Source: Macropodus opercularis
Lineage: Eukaryota > Chordata > Actinopteri > Anabantiformes > Osphronemidae
DNA: 64,000 bases
NCBI GenBank assembly: GCA_030770545.1
Contig: CM061109.1
Location: 3,100,001 to 3,164,000 of the forward strand
Reading direction: 5' to 3'
Made by a program: the position numbers and the translations under genes. The first letter of the stretch is position 1. Each line of letters starts with the position of its first letter. Shown piece after piece: positions 1 to 11,903 of this stretch. The notes below the pieces were generated by a model. That model saw nothing but the letters and a program-made list of their open reading frames with translations. It did not search any database and was not told where the DNA came from.

Positions 1-299
1 TGGTTTAGCCACCCCTCGCATGCTACCTGCTGTCTAAACGCATGTTCCATTTGGCCAACAGACCAACCTGGTAAAGCTTCTAACTTCCCCATTTTGTTCC
101 CTGTGGTTGTGTAGATTCACTTGGGCCGGTGCTTAAACTTTCAATGGGCTTATCATTCACACAGGGGTTTTCACTCACACTGATCTTCCCATCTCATCGT
201 ATGGTTGGATCTTATCAAACATACTCTAACTTTGGGTGACTCTCTTCAGCCAGGTAGTTTGTATGACACATTCGTTCCGAGCAACGTACCCTGTAGTGT
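1..299 (+). repeat. Truncated 1.6-kb satellite unit (tail of an array left of the window)
   Basis: These bases match 19511-19809 and every other unit almost base for base. They correspond to unit positions about 284-582 when the unit is counted from the start used for array A. The match stops abruptly inside the unit at about 299, where the sequence switches to a segment that is inverted at 16930-16973. The window therefore begins inside a further array that is broken here. Confidence 0.95.
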
Positions 300-343
300 T
301 AATAATCAGGTAAAGAAGTAGGGCCATCACTGTGGTCACAAGT
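300..343 (+). repeat. Inverted-repeat arm, part A
   Basis: Reverse complement of 16930-16973 with very few mismatches. In the 16.9-kb copy this sequence directly follows the homologue of the R flank, at the point where the ERV sits in the R copies. It therefore appears to be the original DNA downstream of the ERV insertion point. Confidence 0.8.
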
Positions 344-2345
344 CATGGTTGTTGCTCTGTACTGTGTGTAGTTTCAATATAATAATAATAGGAAGCTGAA
401 CACACTACTTATAGTGGCAGCACTTCAAAACGTGATCCGTTTTCATTGCAGTATCTTTGCGTCTCCACAACGTTTTAGTTTTTTTTCCGCAAAAAGCTCT
501 GAATTGTTATCTGAAAAACAGCGTTTCTGTCTTACAACTATCTTCCGTTCACTGCAAAGTTATAATGGCCGTGTCTTGTGTTTGATGTTGAAAGGCTTTA
601 AAGACAGCAGGCATCTCCCAAAATATCTACACACACACTGTATCACGTCTGCTGTGATATAAATATCTCCACATATTTCTGTGGCCGCGATGTAATTAAT
701 ATATGATACTTTGCACTTTTAAAAATGTGCATATAACTATTCTGTTGTCACAATTTCTGCCGGTAAGTGAACTTCACTATAATGTTTGTCTCTTGTAGAG
801 AATTTCTGTATGAAGCCTTCTCTATGGTAAATAATCCAACAGTGTTGTTTAGATACAGTGAGTGAAAACAGGGAACGTTTGATCACATCGCTTCCCACAG
901 CAGGTGTATTCATATGTTAATGTTCACTCCTCACCTTGGCTTCAGCCGCCAAGCGGTGAAAGGCTGCTGAGAAGCCACCACGTTTTACAGGAGCCTTCCT
1001 GGTTTGTAAACTGCAGCATCGTCAGAAAAACGCACAGTTAAAGCTCCTCATTCAAGCTGCACCGTCATTGTTACCATTGTATCAATTGTTCACCCAAATT
1101 ATAGCGAAGGCTGACTGGCGGCTCAATGACTGATCGCCTTATTCTGACTGTGATGACTTTGCGCTTCCTCCAGTAAAAATCAACAATAAATAATGAAGGG
1201 TCTAAAGGTTTTCAGCTGAACTTTCAGTCCTTTGCTGCTGCAGCCAAGGTGAGAATTCTCGTTTCCATCTGACTGCAACGATCTTAACGTGGGGGAGGGG
1301 ACGTCTTTGCCTTTAGCTGGATGTCGGTGGAGATTCTCAGTCATCCAGCTGAGGTTGTCTGAAAGTTGATTCATACATGTGTGTTTTTTACACGTATTTA
1401 AAGTGGATGGTTGTGTGGAGTTTATTTATTTAAGGTGTCTGTATGTAACCAACAAACTGAATGAATGACGACATTAACATCGATAAATTCGTCCCCATAT
1501 CCTGAGCTAAACAACAGTGCTTATTTCTTGTCTAGTGCGTCCCAACACCGTGTTTTGTCAAGGAGTGAATCGTCTGAAGCGTCTTTTAATTCATACATTT
1601 TGTGTATTGGTCTCCGCTGGACTCATCACATCCTGTCAGCTTGTGGGCGCTGGTGGCAGCAGCTCACTTCAGTTCACAAAGCGCAGAAGACAAGGTAAAC
1701 AAAACAGTTATGTCAAGCATTATATCTTTCAAACACGCGTCCATATGTCTGTTATGAGTTGATTAAAAGGAGATTTTAGAAATTAAAATCAGACAGAAAC
1801 TCGGGTCGCCAAAACGGGAACCGCTGAACTACACAAGACACCGCCAGGGTGGCTTCACAGGTGTTCTTGTCTGAATGGATGTAGCCGCCATTGAATGAGA
1901 TTTTCTTGTATAAATTTCCATTTTAGTGAACCTTACTCTTTTATTGAGTTGGGAGTTTATATTATAACGTCTGATAACTACATAAATAAAGAATTCACAG
2001 AAATCCTCGGTACAGTACTGTGTGGTTGTAGGACTAGCCATGACCGGCTATAAGTGTCAGCCCATCGCCACCTACAGGTCATTTAGACGTAACACACGCT
2101 GTGCCTCGGCAAAAATGCAGTGGAAACGTGGCAGAAATGACAAACCAACGCGGTGGAATACGACACTTTTAACAGCTACCACTGTATTTCGTACAGATTT
2201 GAGTCAGGGTTTTGTGTGGAACTGTGTTTATTTTGTGGTTGAAGCCATGGTTAACCTGATGAACATGTTGGTTCTCTTTCGCTCATTGGGCCCTTGCAGG
2301 GAGTGAACTGTAGCTCATACGTTTAGGATACTACTTTGTGCCCTG
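344..2345. other. About 2 kb insertion relative to its inverted partner; no gene recognised
   Basis: The partner copy near 16925 joins the two flanking segments directly, so these 2 kb are extra here. I see no target-site duplication, terminal repeats or coherent reading frame. Short open frames (for example 414-662 and 2022-2306) have no recognisable motif. The stretch at 1318-1372 resembles, in inverted orientation, 17255-17300, and looks like a dispersed fish repeat. Confidence 0.5.
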
Positions 2346-2591
2346 GATTTCATTTTTACATCATTGGTGTAACACCTGTTGTTATCAAACCTTAAGTTCT
2401 TCTTATTATAATTGTGCATTTCTTCATCTGTTGTACATTCAAAGTATTGTTTTAAATGTGATCCATGGCACCAATTGATATGTTGCTGTGATACTTGCTG
2501 TTATCCCTAGAAAAGGCCACGTCATCTTGTCAGTTTTAATGTAGTTGCTTTTTCAGGGATCATTTTCATCCAGTAATAGTTTTAAATTCTA
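2346..2591 (+). repeat. Inverted-repeat arm, part B
   Basis: Reverse complement of about 16675-16925, with roughly 85-90 percent agreement by eye and some small gaps. The match ends just before the TTAA at 2592-2595, where the piggyBac element begins. The partner copy has no piggyBac at this place, so it is close to an empty site. Confidence 0.8.
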
Positions 2592-4481
2592 TTAACACTA
2601 GAAGTCCCAGAGAGCAGCCATTTGGCTTTTCTACCTATAAAACCCGCAGGACAGCCGATGGGCTGGAAGTCTTTAGGCTAATATCCTTAATCAGCTGTGA
2701 ACAGTTGCTTTTGTTATGTAAACAATGTGGGGCCATGCTGAACCACTTCAAGGAAACTTGTGTTTCACTTCATCTTAGGGAGAAATCGACACATGTTTTT
2801 TTCCTTTGTTGCTGAGGTTGATAAAAATAGTACAAAATAAAAAAAAGAAACCAACCATTTGTACACATATTTACAAATAATATTAAAAAGTGAGTGAGTA
2901 CATTCCAGCAATCACTCACAATCCTGGCACTGCCATTGTATCTCCCGTCTGCATTTACCACATGTGTATCTGTAGTAGTGAACACATCGCACAGTGGCAT
3001 GATTGTTCTTGCCTTGGTGTTTGACCTGACACATGGCTCTTTTTCCAGGGCTAGGTGTGGAGGGTTGTGTCCGAAGCAATTGTTCTTTTCTTGCCTTCTT
3101 CGCACACATATGAGAGTTAGCCAACTCTCTTGCAAGCTCCACCAGGAAGTCCACCCGTCTTTCCTGCATTCAGGTGCCTGCTTGATACAGCACATGTGCA
3201 TTCAGTGCTGTCATGTCAATCATGTTATAGAACACGGCAACTGTCCAGCGCCGTGTCCCTGTGCGGACAGTGTACTCCCGCACCATCTGGTCCATCACAT
3301 CCACGCCGCACTTTGTGGTGTTGTAAAGAGTGACAGTGTTTGGCTTCCTTTTGGTGGTATTATCAGTCTGAATCACGCTGTGCATGCTGCTAAGAATGTA
3401 GACGGTCTTCTTCCGTTTGGGCGCATACGCCGTCAGTGTAGCAGCAGTGGTTGAAAACACCTAATAAATAAGATAAATAGTTGTTTTCATAGCACTTTTA
3501 CACACAATGACAAACTTGGCGGTGGTGATACTAAAAATTAGAAACACTTAAACATAGAACCACAAAAGACGTGCAACATACCTGAGTGGTGAATTCATTG
3601 CGATCTGTGTGTCTAGCGGATTGAGGGATTTCCCGGCGAATCTTGTTGACTGTGCCGAGGATGGTGGTTTTCCGGCTAAGAAGTTTATGCGCAAGTGACA
3701 GCGATGTGAAGAAAATTGTCCGTGGTAACCACTGGGACGACTAGGGTCCTTGCCAAGATATGGGAGGACATTACAAATGTACTTGGATTTTAGGTCGCAA
3801 GCCACCCAAAACTTGATCCCAGGTTTGGTCAGGTTTAGTTGCAATATACTGCAAGTTCATCAACGGTGATATGTAGACCAGGGTTGTTGGATGTGATGCA
3901 ATTGGTGACAAATGATCCCCACACACTGGAAATGGCAGCAAACTTATCAGTCTTTGTTCGATCACCCTGGGTGGACCTGTCATCAAAGCGTAGGTGTCGC
4001 ATGATGTCTTGGAAGCGGTTTTGCGGCATTGTTCCAATGATATTTGGGTTTCCCAGGTTTGCTAACCAGCAGTCACGTAGTGATGGAACCTTGGTAAGCC
4101 CCCGCAAGATGACAATTGCAATAAATGCCATTAGTTCAGGGAGGGCCATGAACCAATGAACATGCTCCGTTTCCTGTGCATGTTGAATAGTCCATTCTTG
4201 AATGCTATGAAGCATGTCAAGAGTGATGAAACACAGGAAGCTCTGAAGGCGACTCGAGATACTTTTCCTTAGCCGGTCAATCAAGTTCTCTGCTTTTAGC
4301 AGCCCTCCCTCCCCCACACATACAAACAAGCCACCAGCAACCATTCACACACACCCCCAACCCCCCTGCAGATTGCTCAGGTAATGACCATATTTACACA
4401 TGAATTGATGCTAATGGTAGCCAAAAGACTAGCCACTTAGCATCCACTTGGCTAAAGGAGGGTTACAAATCTCTGGGACTT
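2592..4481 (-). mobile_element. Degenerate piggyBac-superfamily DNA transposon
   Basis: The left end has the TTAA target typical of piggyBac at 2592-2595, followed by a terminal inverted repeat containing AGTCCCAGAGA (about 2603-2613). Its inverse, TCTCTGGGACTT, lies at 4470-4481. The transposase relic on the minus strand lies between them. The right repeat is cut off after 12 matching bases, and the following bases belong to another repeat family that exists elsewhere without piggyBac. The right terminus was therefore lost to recombination or a later insertion. Confidence 0.85.
2912..4344 (-). pseudogene. piggyBac transposase-derived pseudogene (PGBD-like)
   Basis: On the minus strand, pieces of a DDE_Tnp_1_7 transposase appear in order. 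The N-terminal part (4344-3835) has the MPQNRFQDIMRHLRF stretch, a family hallmark, and the HITVDEL segment near the first catalytic Asp. The next part (3844-3548) has KFWVACDLKSKYICN. The third (3460-3170) has GVDVMDQMV, which carries the last catalytic Asp. The C-terminal part (3169-2912) has a Cys-rich finger, including CGKCRREI and CQDC. The pieces lie in different frames with stops between them, so several frameshifts separate them and no working transposase is encoded. A functional family member would cut and paste at TTAA. The identification to superfamily is firm; the exact family is not. Confidence 0.88.
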
Positions 4482-5286
4482 TTCCTCTACACTGTTGCTA
4501 TTAAAATGTACAATTTATTGATTGGCTACAATTAAAAGCTTGTTCTATGTGGGATTTGTTGGGTCTAGTTGTGTAAGGTCTCAAATCTTACTTGTAAAGT
4601 GCCTTGAGATAACTGATGTAGTGGATTGGTGCTATATAAATAAAGTTGATTTGAATTGAATTGAAAATTTAATCTATTTTTATTTCACTTTTTATCCATT
4701 ATCCTTTCCTCTACATGATCCTGGATGAGAATCCTCTGTGTCCCGATCAGTCCTGCGCCTGGACTGTTACTGCAGCTTTAACCTGAGAGCAGATAGCTGA
4801 GAAAAGATAGATAACAAAAACATCACATTCAGTCTGGAACAGCTGAACCTGTCACCAATAACAACCAGCTCCTCCTTTGCTTGGGTTTAAGATTGAGCTA
4901 AGATGGTAAATTATTATTACATTATATAACAACAACATCAACGAAAAACATCAGACATTTCTCATGGTCAGTCTGTCAAACCTTGTTTCAGTCAGTCAGT
5001 CGGGTCTTTATGTCATGAGCTCAGGTTTTATTGTGTACGTGAGCTGGGAGGGAGACCTCCTGCTCAGAATGAACTGCAGTTTGGCTACTCGTCCTGCTGA
5101 AGGAATCAGCAGTGTCGCTTAGGGGGCCCCCTCCTCCATGATGGTAGACGCTGGTTCCATGTGTTCACTTAAGTGTAAACTAATGATCTGATTTTCATGG
5201 GATCTCTTATCCATTAGTTACTATTAGTCACTAAAGCAAAGCTTCATGCAATGTTAAACCTGCACACACACACACACACACACACA
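4482..5286 (-). repeat. Inverted copy of the region left of array A (segment C)
   Basis: Reverse complement of 17785-18800, but lacking about 240 bp that correspond to 18220-18455. It starts at the truncated piggyBac end and finishes in a CA microsatellite that pairs with the GT tract at 17782-17801. It contains part of a dispersed fish repeat (tail motif TTTATTTATATAGC in reverse). No coding potential seen. Confidence 0.88.
5263..5286 (+). repeat. (CA)12 microsatellite
   Basis: Uninterrupted CA dinucleotides. It occupies the same place as the GT tract at 17782-17801 in the inverted partner, so it was present before the inversion. Confidence 0.95.
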
Positions 5287-5510
5287 GAGTCTGTCACGCA
5301 CACTTTCATAGCACTACCTTATTTGTGTTTTATTGTAACTTCCTGATCTGATATGGTATCTGCCCACTAGACAAAATATTTTCCCAGGCTTCTCGCAGTC
5401 ACGGTCACTATTTTCCATTTTTCAATCATTCTATGTAATACTGTTATCTTTAACACAGTCACTCTGCCACCTCTGTTGTTGCTGATAACCTTGCTGAACA
5501 GTAGCTGGGT

Positions 5511-6323
5511 TTGTTGACAGTTTCAGTGGTTCATATGTTTGCAGATTTTGTGTTGGAGAGCGGCCCCATATCAGGACAGGGGCATTCCCTGGTAGATCAA
5601 AACAGCAACACCAGTTGGATGTTGAAGCAGCCTTGGCAAGTAGTACCCATAGCCATGGAGTTAAAAGGCAGTGTGCAATTCCTCAAAGGTTGAATCAGGC
5701 ATGGCAGTTGTTAATGACACTCAAAGATGCTGTTGAGTTGGTTATGTCACCCATCCACACTGATGAAAGCATAGGTCACCTAGATAGGTCCACACAGATT
5801 TAACATTGTTTTCCCAGAAGGGAGATTGATTCCCAAGCATCATTTTGTCGAGCATTACCCGCAGCTCATTAAAGCATTTGGCCCACTAGTGTTCTTATGG
5901 ACAATGAGGTTTGAAGCCAAGCACCACTTCTTTAAGAAGAGTCAAGAATTCCATTAGAGGTTGTAAATAAGAACATTCAAGAATTTGTATTGCAGAAATG
6001 TCCTGGAGAGACAGTTGTTCATTTGACAAATAAGGCTGAATATCAGGGGACCTGTTACAGCATTGGCATGATGTTGATATATGGCTCCACTGGTGGGTTG
6101 CCCGACTTTGCTGAAATACTGCAAATCACCATTGTTCATGACAACTTGGTGTTTGTAGACAGATTGCAAAGTGCATGGTACTGTGAGCATCTTAGATGCT
6201 TCAAGTTGGAGGACACTGGCACAGTCACAACTCACTGACATAAAGCCACTGTCTGCCTATTCAACGGAAGGCTGTCGAATGGTTTCTCTGAAACACCACA
6301 TCTACTTGACAAACTAGGTAAAG
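5511..6323 (+). pseudogene. Pseudogene: C-terminal half of a multicopy fish protein family of unknown function
   Basis: Reading across frames gives recognisable blocks. KHHFVEHYPQLIKAFGPLVF and LWTMRFEAKHHFFKK lie at about 5830-5940. YSIGMMLIYGSTGGLPDFAE, followed by WYCEHLRCF, lies at 6055-6215. DIKPLSAYS at 6237 leads to a stop at about 6321-6323. I know this block order from many teleost predicted proteins without an assigned function, often of transposon-like copy number. Here the frame changes at least three times and in-frame stops occur around 5690-5760, so it is dead. The N-terminal half is missing or not recognisable. It lies just upstream of another pseudogene (6700-9784) in the same orientation; in related gene models I recall the two blocks side by side, so they may once have been one gene or element. 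Confidence 0.6.
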
Positions 6324-6699
6324 AATCAATTCACAATCATCTTGTGAATTGTTGTTGTGTGACACGTTATCAGGACTCAGAATTGAAATTCATCTAGATA
6401 AAGTGCTATTTGTATTGAAGACTTCTAATCAATTTAAACCCTGCTTAAATCATAGGCCTTTGTAGGACATGTATTAATAAGAGGTGGAATCAGGTCTTTG
6501 GTGTTTTCCTTAGTTTGACTGCACCAGTTCTTCAACAGTGTTCTTCTGTCCATTTAAAAATCCAGTTTATAAATGTTACTCCTTCAAATGTTCTTTCATG
6601 TTTTGTTGTTAAATTCCACAACATCTCGACCTACTCTGCCTCTGAAATACATTATTTGACATAGTATAATTGATTCCTGTTAATTTCCACTTTTAGTCT

Positions 6700-9600
6700 T
6701 TTGCAGTTCTGCTTGCCCAAAGATCTAATGATGTCTGTCACTCAGCTACGTGTTATACTTGAAGAGACTGAAATTCACAAGCTCACCCTTCCAAATGGAA
6801 TCCTCAACACTGCGGACGAAGTTTTGGCAGCCGCACAGGCTCATTTTCAACTTCAAGGGGATTATACTATGATGTATATGGACAAAGATTTTGATGAGTT
6901 GAGTTTTTACACTAATGTCAACAGATCTATTGAAAGACAAAGACACAATCAAGCTAGTGCAAACAGAACCTTCTGTCATTACACTGACTCCCATGAATGA
7001 GGCTGCGTGTTCCTCTCCTGCGTCAGTGGCTCAGACTTTCCAGGATGACAGTTCCTCAGTCACTTCATCTGACACTTGTTGTTGTTGTTCCACAGGTTGT
7101 TCCACAGTCACTTCATCTCATTCAGCCCCCAGAGTATCGATCCCACCCCTGGCCACATAATTTTGCGATACCCACTTTTTCATTTGATGTTGAAATCCTC
7201 CTTCAAGAAGGAAATAAGGTTTATGAATGTGATGGCTCACTTCTTCAGAATCCAAGCTTGAACTCATGACTCATACTTGAGAAACTTGCTAGAGCAATAT
7301 TCAACTACACTGCTTGTCCCACCGGACTTCAAATACAGGCAGTTACAGAAGCTTTGATTAAAAAACATCCCTGCCTAAAAGAGCCTGGATCCTCAGTTTC
7401 AAGCATGTATGGGTGGCAGCAACGTCTTAAATAAAAGACGGCTAATTACCACTTTAAAATGAGAAGACGTGATGTACCTTGTCCTGAGCTTGACATAAAC
7501 TCCTTGAAAAGGAAAACTCCTGGTGAAAAAAACCTGCACAAAATTGCAAGAGGCCAAAAAGAGCAGAAGTGAACTATCTACCTCCACATCCAAGTGGAGA
7601 AACAGCTGAGAGTCTGGAAATGGAGAGACATGACCTTCTTAATGAGGTTAAGAAGAAGAACAACACAAAGGTGATTCAAGAGAAAATGTCAAAGACATTC
7701 TCTTATAGAAGGTTCAAAGTCGTAAGTGGAAGTCCAGCTGCTGATGACTTCAAAGAGAGGTGGCCTGCTTTGTTTTGTGAAAGTGGGGTAGGTGAATCCT
7801 TAAAATTATAAAAATATTATGTGCTTTCGTGAGAACTAACATTATTTGATATTACAGTTCAGTATATACAGTAAAGCACATTCCTGTTAAAGTCAGTTAA
7901 GTTAAAGCCAAATTAATAATCTTTATTTGGAGTTGATGATTGTAAATAGTTTATATCCATGTCATAAATTGTACTTTAGCTCTCGACCATTAGCCCATTT
8001 TCTAAAGTTGTACATTCTGTTTTTTCAGGAGAATAACCACAATATCTCTGGAGCAGACCTTCATGTACAACCTAGATAAGTATACACCAAAACTTACTGC
8101 CCTGATGAAAGCCAAGGGAGGTGTTTTGGGACCAAGTTGAGGCCCTTCTTGGACAGGCTGAGTGGGGTATGTCCTGAATGTGGTAGCTTCTGTCTGTCTC
8201 TATATATTCCATTTTTCTATTTGCTTGAATTGCTGCTCTGTTTGATTTTGAATTTTCTTCTGTATGAGTAATGATCCACTGTGGTTCTTTCAACAGATGC
8301 AAAGCAGTCAGATGAGACGTGACGCTGTTATCCGCAGCCTTATATTATATCTTGGTGAGAAAGAAGAGGAGCTTTTTGAAGATTGCACGGTAATGCATGA
8401 AAATGTTCCTGTTCTTTTCCCCTCATTCGTTTGGATCGTCTGCCAGGGTCCAGTCCTGCTCCGGTCCGTGATCAACACAACTGTAGTAGAAAAAGTTCAT
8501 GCATATAAAGATATTTGTAGCGGAATATATATATTTAGCACATATGCATTTAGTTCAGGCTAAAGGGTTTAGAAAAGAGTAGAACAGGTAGAACAGGTCC
8601 TGTCTAGGCTGTGCAGGCTTGCTGGCCTTGGGTCCGAAGACAATCTGGCTTTTAGACAAAACAGTCTGAGCTGTTGAACAAAGGAATTTGGACAAACAAT
8701 TCTTGGTATGAAATCTTCACATTTTGACGCATGTTCAGGGTTTAAAACCACCTCTCTAGAAGGAGACGGGGGAGATGTGAGCTGTGCTGGGCTGGGAGAC
8801 ACAGCCAGCGTCTCCCAGCCTGGGCTCCGTCCTTCCCCACACGCGTCTGTGAGCATCTCCCGCAGGAGAGAGAGGTGACTTTGTTTTCCTGTCTGCATAT
8901 TTTCTCATCTCACCACTGAAAATAAATTCATGTTTGATTATTTGAACCTAATGCTGCCTCGGCTTGAATTCCTCTGAGTTGGGACATCTCTGACCACTAC
9001 ACAAGCAGGAGCAAGTAACCAAATCATCCGGTCCCTGAAACAAAACGAGCCACATTGTTTACTCGAAATGAGGACGATCCTCCTCATTTCTTCCTTACTG
9101 ATATTTACTGGTATTTACTGGTATTTACCACTGCTTCAGATTCAACCATTTGCACACACAAACACTCACAATCAGGTTAGGTTGACACACCGGGGGGCAT
9201 CTTGGAGATTCAATGTCTGGCCCAATGACACTTTCATTGTAATCTGGATTTATCAAGTCGTAGATTTTCCTAGGCTACATTAAACTGGCAAGAGGCACAG
9301 TCTGTAGCTGAGAGCAACATTAAATCCACATTTTTGCAAGGGCTTACAGTTTGTGTTGTGGATCTAGCTTGTCCCATGATTTAAGACTGATTCACTGGTA
9401 ATGTACAGGTGTTTTCCTTGTTCATTATGCATTATCAACTAAGTTACTTAGCAATATAAGACTTAATTTGTGGTATTTTGTATGCAGGAGGACAGACGCA
9501 GCGATGCCTCTCACCACATCCTTAGGATCCTGGTCGTCCATAGAGGAGATGGAGAGGATCCAGTGGACGTATCAATAATTCTGGAAGGCAAGGAGATGCT

Positions 9601-9784
9601 TACAGGATGCAGCAGCACTGCTACAGCTTGTTCACTACTTATGGGGCTGATTTATACCCTCAACCTTGCCTACCCCCCTGTACTGCGTTATACCTTTGAG
9701 GTGTTTCAGAAACTTTTTCTGGAACTGGACATGATTAAACTTTCTCCAAAAGTACAAGCTCTTAAGCTTAAGCTGTTAACTTAA
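6700..9784 (+). pseudogene. Multi-exon pseudogene, SAMD3-like fish family with N-terminal PB1-type domain
   Basis: Exon-like blocks are flanked by good splice sites. The first begins after TTTTGCAG near 6700 and encodes LRVILEETEIHKLTLPNGI and MYMDKDFDELSFYTN, a PB1/ubiquitin-like module, then DTIKLV after a frameshift near 6925. The same block runs on to WPHNFAIPTFSFDVE (about 7155), AEVNYLPPHPSGETAESLE (7563) and FKERWPALFCESGV (7750), before a GTAGGT donor near 7789. A second block starts after TTTTTTCAG at 8029. The third (8298-8389) encodes SLILYLGEKEEELFEDCT and ends at GTAATG. The last begins after TATGCAG near 9487 and encodes VDVSIILEGKEML and LMGLIYTLNLAYPP, ending at TAA 9782-9784. 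Teleost homologues are usually annotated as sterile alpha motif domain-containing protein 3-like; their function is unknown to me. Multiple stops (7267, 7431, 8076 region) and frameshifts show decay. Confidence 0.72.
8390..9486. other. Intron-like stretch of the pseudogene; possible old insertion
   Basis: It lies between the last two exon blocks. Around 8575-8990 there is a GC-richer stretch with an AATAAA near 8920 that could be an old retroelement insertion, but I cannot define ends or target duplications. Nothing else recognised. Confidence 0.35.
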
Positions 9785-10680
9785 ATGACAGTACTGAACT
9801 GTTCAACAGTACTGTCAACGTTTGTCTTTTAGGTGAATTTTAGTTTCTGTGATTGATGTTTGTGGCCATGCTAACATTTTATCTGTAACTGTTAATGCTT
9901 TTAAGGTAAGGCTATTCTAGATCAAAACTTTGAGTAGTGGTGGTAATGTTTGTGGCTGGATTTAGCTTAACATGAACTTTTATTTTGTACATTTGTGGCA
10001 TTTCTTTCTGTTTTATTATTTTATTTTGACATGCAAAATTAGCCTTAGCCTCTGTTATTTTGCATCACAGAACAGTAAAACGCTCAGGGTAGATTTAAGT
10101 TATTCTTTATTTTAGAATACAGCAAATTAAAACTTGCTTTGGCTACTGAAAATCTTTGTATCTGTGTCTTGAAATGAACCCTGTTTAGAAAATACAATGT
10201 TTAATTATATTCTATTTTGTGATTTGTGATCAATGTTTATGAAAAAATAAAGATTGATTTTGCAATGTAGTACATTTGGTAACATTTACATAACTATAGT
10301 GAGTAAAACAACATCATACAAGTAAATAAATTTAACAGTCAATTAAAAAACAATATAATAAAATGTACTCAACTATTAGAACAAGATTTACTTAATATTT
10401 TCTTGCTCATGAGGAGCCTGTGGAAAAAAATAAGTGATTTTAATAAAAGTAAATCATTACTTAAGTAAAATTAGGTAATATTTAATTTGCCTTTTCAATT
10501 GTGTTAAGATTAGTAGCAAGTACATTTAACTTTATTCTGGCAGGTAAGCTGTACTTAATATTTTGGCAGTAAAATGTACTTACAAAGCATAAGCGCACAT
10601 TGTTACGAGGATTTAATCAAGTAAATCCTACAAATTAGTAAATTTTATTTTAGTGTATAATCTGACAATGCTGTCTCTTC
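9785..10680. other. AT-rich 3' region; no gene
   Basis: It follows the stop codon of the pseudogene and is probably its former 3' untranslated region plus spacer. An AATAAA lies at 10246-10251. Many short AT-rich motifs occur between 10300 and 10640. Nothing else recognised. Confidence 0.4.
10246..10251 (+). terminator. Candidate polyadenylation signal
   Basis: AATAAA about 460 bp after the last stop of the SAMD3-like pseudogene, in the right orientation to end its transcript. Confidence 0.35.
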
Positions 10681-11369
10681 AAACAGTTCCAGTGGCACAA
10701 GACCAGGTTGTATGGCCAACGTTCTCACAAGTTTTTAACTATACAAGGACCCCCTGCTAACTGCCATTCAATATTCCAGCTAGAAACACGACACTGTCCC
10801 TGTTTAGATCCACTCATCAGCCTCGTACAAGCTTTTGCCAAATACACAGCCATAGATGATGAGACGAGACAATTATTGCAAATATTCCCACCATACACGG
10901 TATCATATACAATCACATGCATATGGACATTCCCAACATCAGCAGGACACTTATTCATCCTGTGTGGACTGGTTTTGTGATAATATGCAACCTGCATCAC
11001 TTCCACTGAATACTACTCAAGCAGATCCAGTTGAAGCCCCACTCAATGATGCAAACATCACACATTCTGACACATAAAACACCTCAACATTCTCTGGGCC
11101 ACTCAGGTCTGAACTCCTGACGTGGCCAAACCTAATTTTGAACAAGAAACAAGCCCCTAACTTACTTAGTTGAGACACTTTGCCCGCATCAGAGGCTTAT
11201 GTTGAGCCTTTTGCCTCGGAGAACCGAGAAAGCTCAAGAACCAACTCTTTCTTTCTACTGCACCATGATGCGTGATGGCGATCAGAGTCCACAGACTAGG
11301 AACATCAAGGATGGATTCAAGTTCCAGGCTCAGCACCACACGTCGCTCTCATCATAGGGTTAAGAGATG
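10681..11369. other. Unassigned stretch upstream of an ERV pol relic
   Basis: One open frame (10708-10980, 90 codons) and an overlapping one have no motif I recognise. The position just 5' of RT-like sequence makes a gag-to-pol remnant possible, but no zinc knuckle or protease motif is visible. Confidence 0.25.
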
Positions 11370-11903
11370 CAACAGAAAGAATACAACCTACCACACGAGG
11401 ATTAATGGACCAAGGGAGTAATGATCAAAACTAGGAGTATGTGCAACACCCCAATCTTTCCAAAGAAAACCAAACATCAATGACTATAAGTTAGATCAAC
11501 ACTCATTAATGCAATAGTACAGGAATAACATCTTACTGTACCAGACCCACACACACTGCTGTCCAACATTCCTCCAGGAATGGGCTGGTATACTGTGATC
11601 TTCATCATCTAGATATTCAATCCACAACACTGATGTATGTGGTCTATGATGGCATTTTGATCTGCTCAAAAAGTAAAAAGCAGTGTGAAAGACTCAACTG
11701 CAGTATTTAAGGCCTTAGCAGCTGGACGTCATAAGCTCAGTAAAAGCAAGCTGCAGTTCTGTCAGAAAACTGTAGAGTCGTTGGGACGGCAGCTTAGTGG
11801 TGAAAAGAGGCTTATAGCACCGTCTCAGGTAGAAGCTGTAATAAAAGCTCCCCAACCACTAACTCTGGGACAGAAGTTGTCATTTTTGGGGATGGCTGGT
11901 TTT
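11370..11903 (+). pseudogene. ERV pol relic, reverse transcriptase part
   Basis: Broken frames encode CNTPIFP and VPDPHTLL (11440-11575), both also present in the RT of the main ERV of this window. DGILICS follows near 11650, at the place of the YxDD box with the catalytic residues altered. A longer open frame (11685-11903) carries HKLSKSKLQFCQKTVESLG and LSFLGMAGF, the RT connection. The core of RT between PHTLL and the YxDD box is deleted. It is clearly an older and different element from the two ERV copies on the right. The frame runs without a stop into a LINE fragment at 11901. Confidence 0.8.

Noticed and set aside
2011..2022. TACAGTACTGTG, resembling the start of miR-101
   Set aside because: Only 12 bases match, the rest of the mature sequence differs and no hairpin of suitable length is seen. 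The string is mostly self-complementary, so chance is likely.
4501..4504. TTAA as right target site of the piggyBac
   Set aside because: The same CTATTAAAATG occurs in segment C copies without any piggyBac (for example 18740-18755 in reverse), so it is not a target duplication.
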